Part shown: positions 63,761-64,000 of the stretch, one piece after another
Position numbering within the stretch: position 1 is the first letter of the stretch
Layout of the letters: every line of letters starts with the position of its first letter
Assembly: GCF_002076895.1 (NCBI RefSeq)
Contig: NZ_CP020465.1
Coordinates: forward strand, 3,782,001-3,846,000
Length of the DNA: 64,000 nucleotides
Reading direction: 5' to 3'
Origin: Cognaticolwellia beringensis
GTDB lineage: Bacteria; Pseudomonadota; Gammaproteobacteria; Enterobacterales; Alteromonadaceae
Position numbers and translations under genes: made by a program
The notes under the pieces: generated by a model
Told to the model about the DNA's origin: nothing
Databases searched by the model: none
Seen by the model: only the letters and a program-made list of their open reading frames with translations

Positions 63761-64000
63761 ATGAAAAAATCGTTATTAGCACTAATCGTTATCGCGCCTT
63801 TAACATTGGGTTTAACCGGCTGTGTTATTGCCGTTGGTGGCGAAGATGGTCACTCGATTTCAGGTGATTTTGAAGACCGAGAATATAAAAATAGAAAAAA
63901 AATTGCGGGTATTCAATTAAATACAGCCTTTGCTGATGTTTCTCGTGAAATGGGTGTAGCTGACTTTACCGAGACTTATTTAAAAGATGGCAAAACCGTT
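63761..64000 (+). CDS. DUF3192 domain-containing lipoprotein (3' end outside window)
   Basis: First 80 codons only. Lipoprotein signal MKKSLLALIVIAPLTLGLTG followed by Cys21, so lipid-anchored, then a Gly/Asp/Glu-rich stretch and DREYKNRKKIAGIQLNTAFA, MGVADFTETYLKDGKTV, the start of a DUF3192 domain. GAGAG lies 8-12 bases before the ATG. Second DUF3192 gene of the window. Function unknown. The frame is still open at the last base. Confidence 0.85.
   Translation, partial: MKKSLLALIVIAPLTLGLTGCVIAVGGEDGHSISGDFEDREYKNRKKIAGIQLNTAFADVSREMGVADFTETYLKDGKTV

Overview
The window is an AT-rich chromosomal segment of a marine gammaproteobacterium of the Alteromonadales, most likely the Colwellia/Thalassotalea group. 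Reasons: the conserved gammaproteobacterial neighbourhoods (recR-htpG-adk, hisGDCBHAF-IE, yoaA-tsaB...fadD, gcvA-ygdD-rlmM, ppnN-xni, queF/syd), a VolA-type surface lipoprotein lipase, a DUF3192 lipoprotein, an NAD-type isocitrate dehydrogenase, a PEP-CTERM-like protein and many short inverted-repeat elements ending in ATACCAA. The placement is an inference from gene content. Almost everything is housekeeping or central metabolism; I see no transposase, phage, CRISPR array, rRNA or tRNA gene.

Layout. 1-4.8 kb: end of an aldo/keto reductase, an RlhA-like U32 protein, a glutathione S-transferase, a decayed small membrane gene and a zinc-ribbon membrane protein. 5-6.5 kb: PH-domain protein, HPP membrane protein, a small unknown. 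7-17.4 kb: a maltodextrin-use cluster (lipoprotein alpha-amylase, malQ, malP, a LacI-type regulator and an MFS sugar transporter). Copies of a TGCATACGTATGCA-like palindrome lie in front of malP/regulator and in front of the transporter, so this looks like one local regulon. 17.5-19.5 kb: a second peptide deformylase with an MFS protein. 19.6-25 kb: recR, a YbfB-type MFS gene followed by a 42-residue small protein, htpG (with a sigma-32 promoter) and adk. 25.3-29.3 kb: MAPEG, ElaA acetyltransferase, a GAF-GGDEF-EAL protein and an unknown.

29.5-37 kb: the full eight-gene histidine operon on the minus strand, with a hisL leader peptide carrying six consecutive histidines and a strong attenuator terminator. 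37.2-44.6 kb: an acidic small protein, yoaA, tsaB, a disordered protein overlapping an M50 peptidase, an alpha/beta hydrolase and fadD, the last preceded by a 34-bp palindrome with a PsrA-like core. 44.6-45.2 kb: a head-to-tail array of an exactly 100-bp noncoding repeat. 45.2-51 kb: yciK, a VolA-like lipase, sohB, tpm and a small exported protein. 51.2-54.3 kb: gcvA, a hydrolase, ygdD, rlmM. 54.4-56.7 kb: PEP-CTERM-like protein and NAD-isocitrate dehydrogenase. 57-64 kb: a DUF3192 protein, the xni-ppnN-diguanylate cyclase operon, queF, syd, a small helical protein and the beginning of a second DUF3192 lipoprotein.

No clear new multi-gene system is visible. The signals most worth following are the 100-bp tandem array with its inverted-repeat tail, the ATACCAA-ended palindromic elements (one in the htpG leader), the LacI operator set, the fadD palindrome, and several small or unrecognised genes, including a 42-residue membrane protein that standard length cut-offs would miss.
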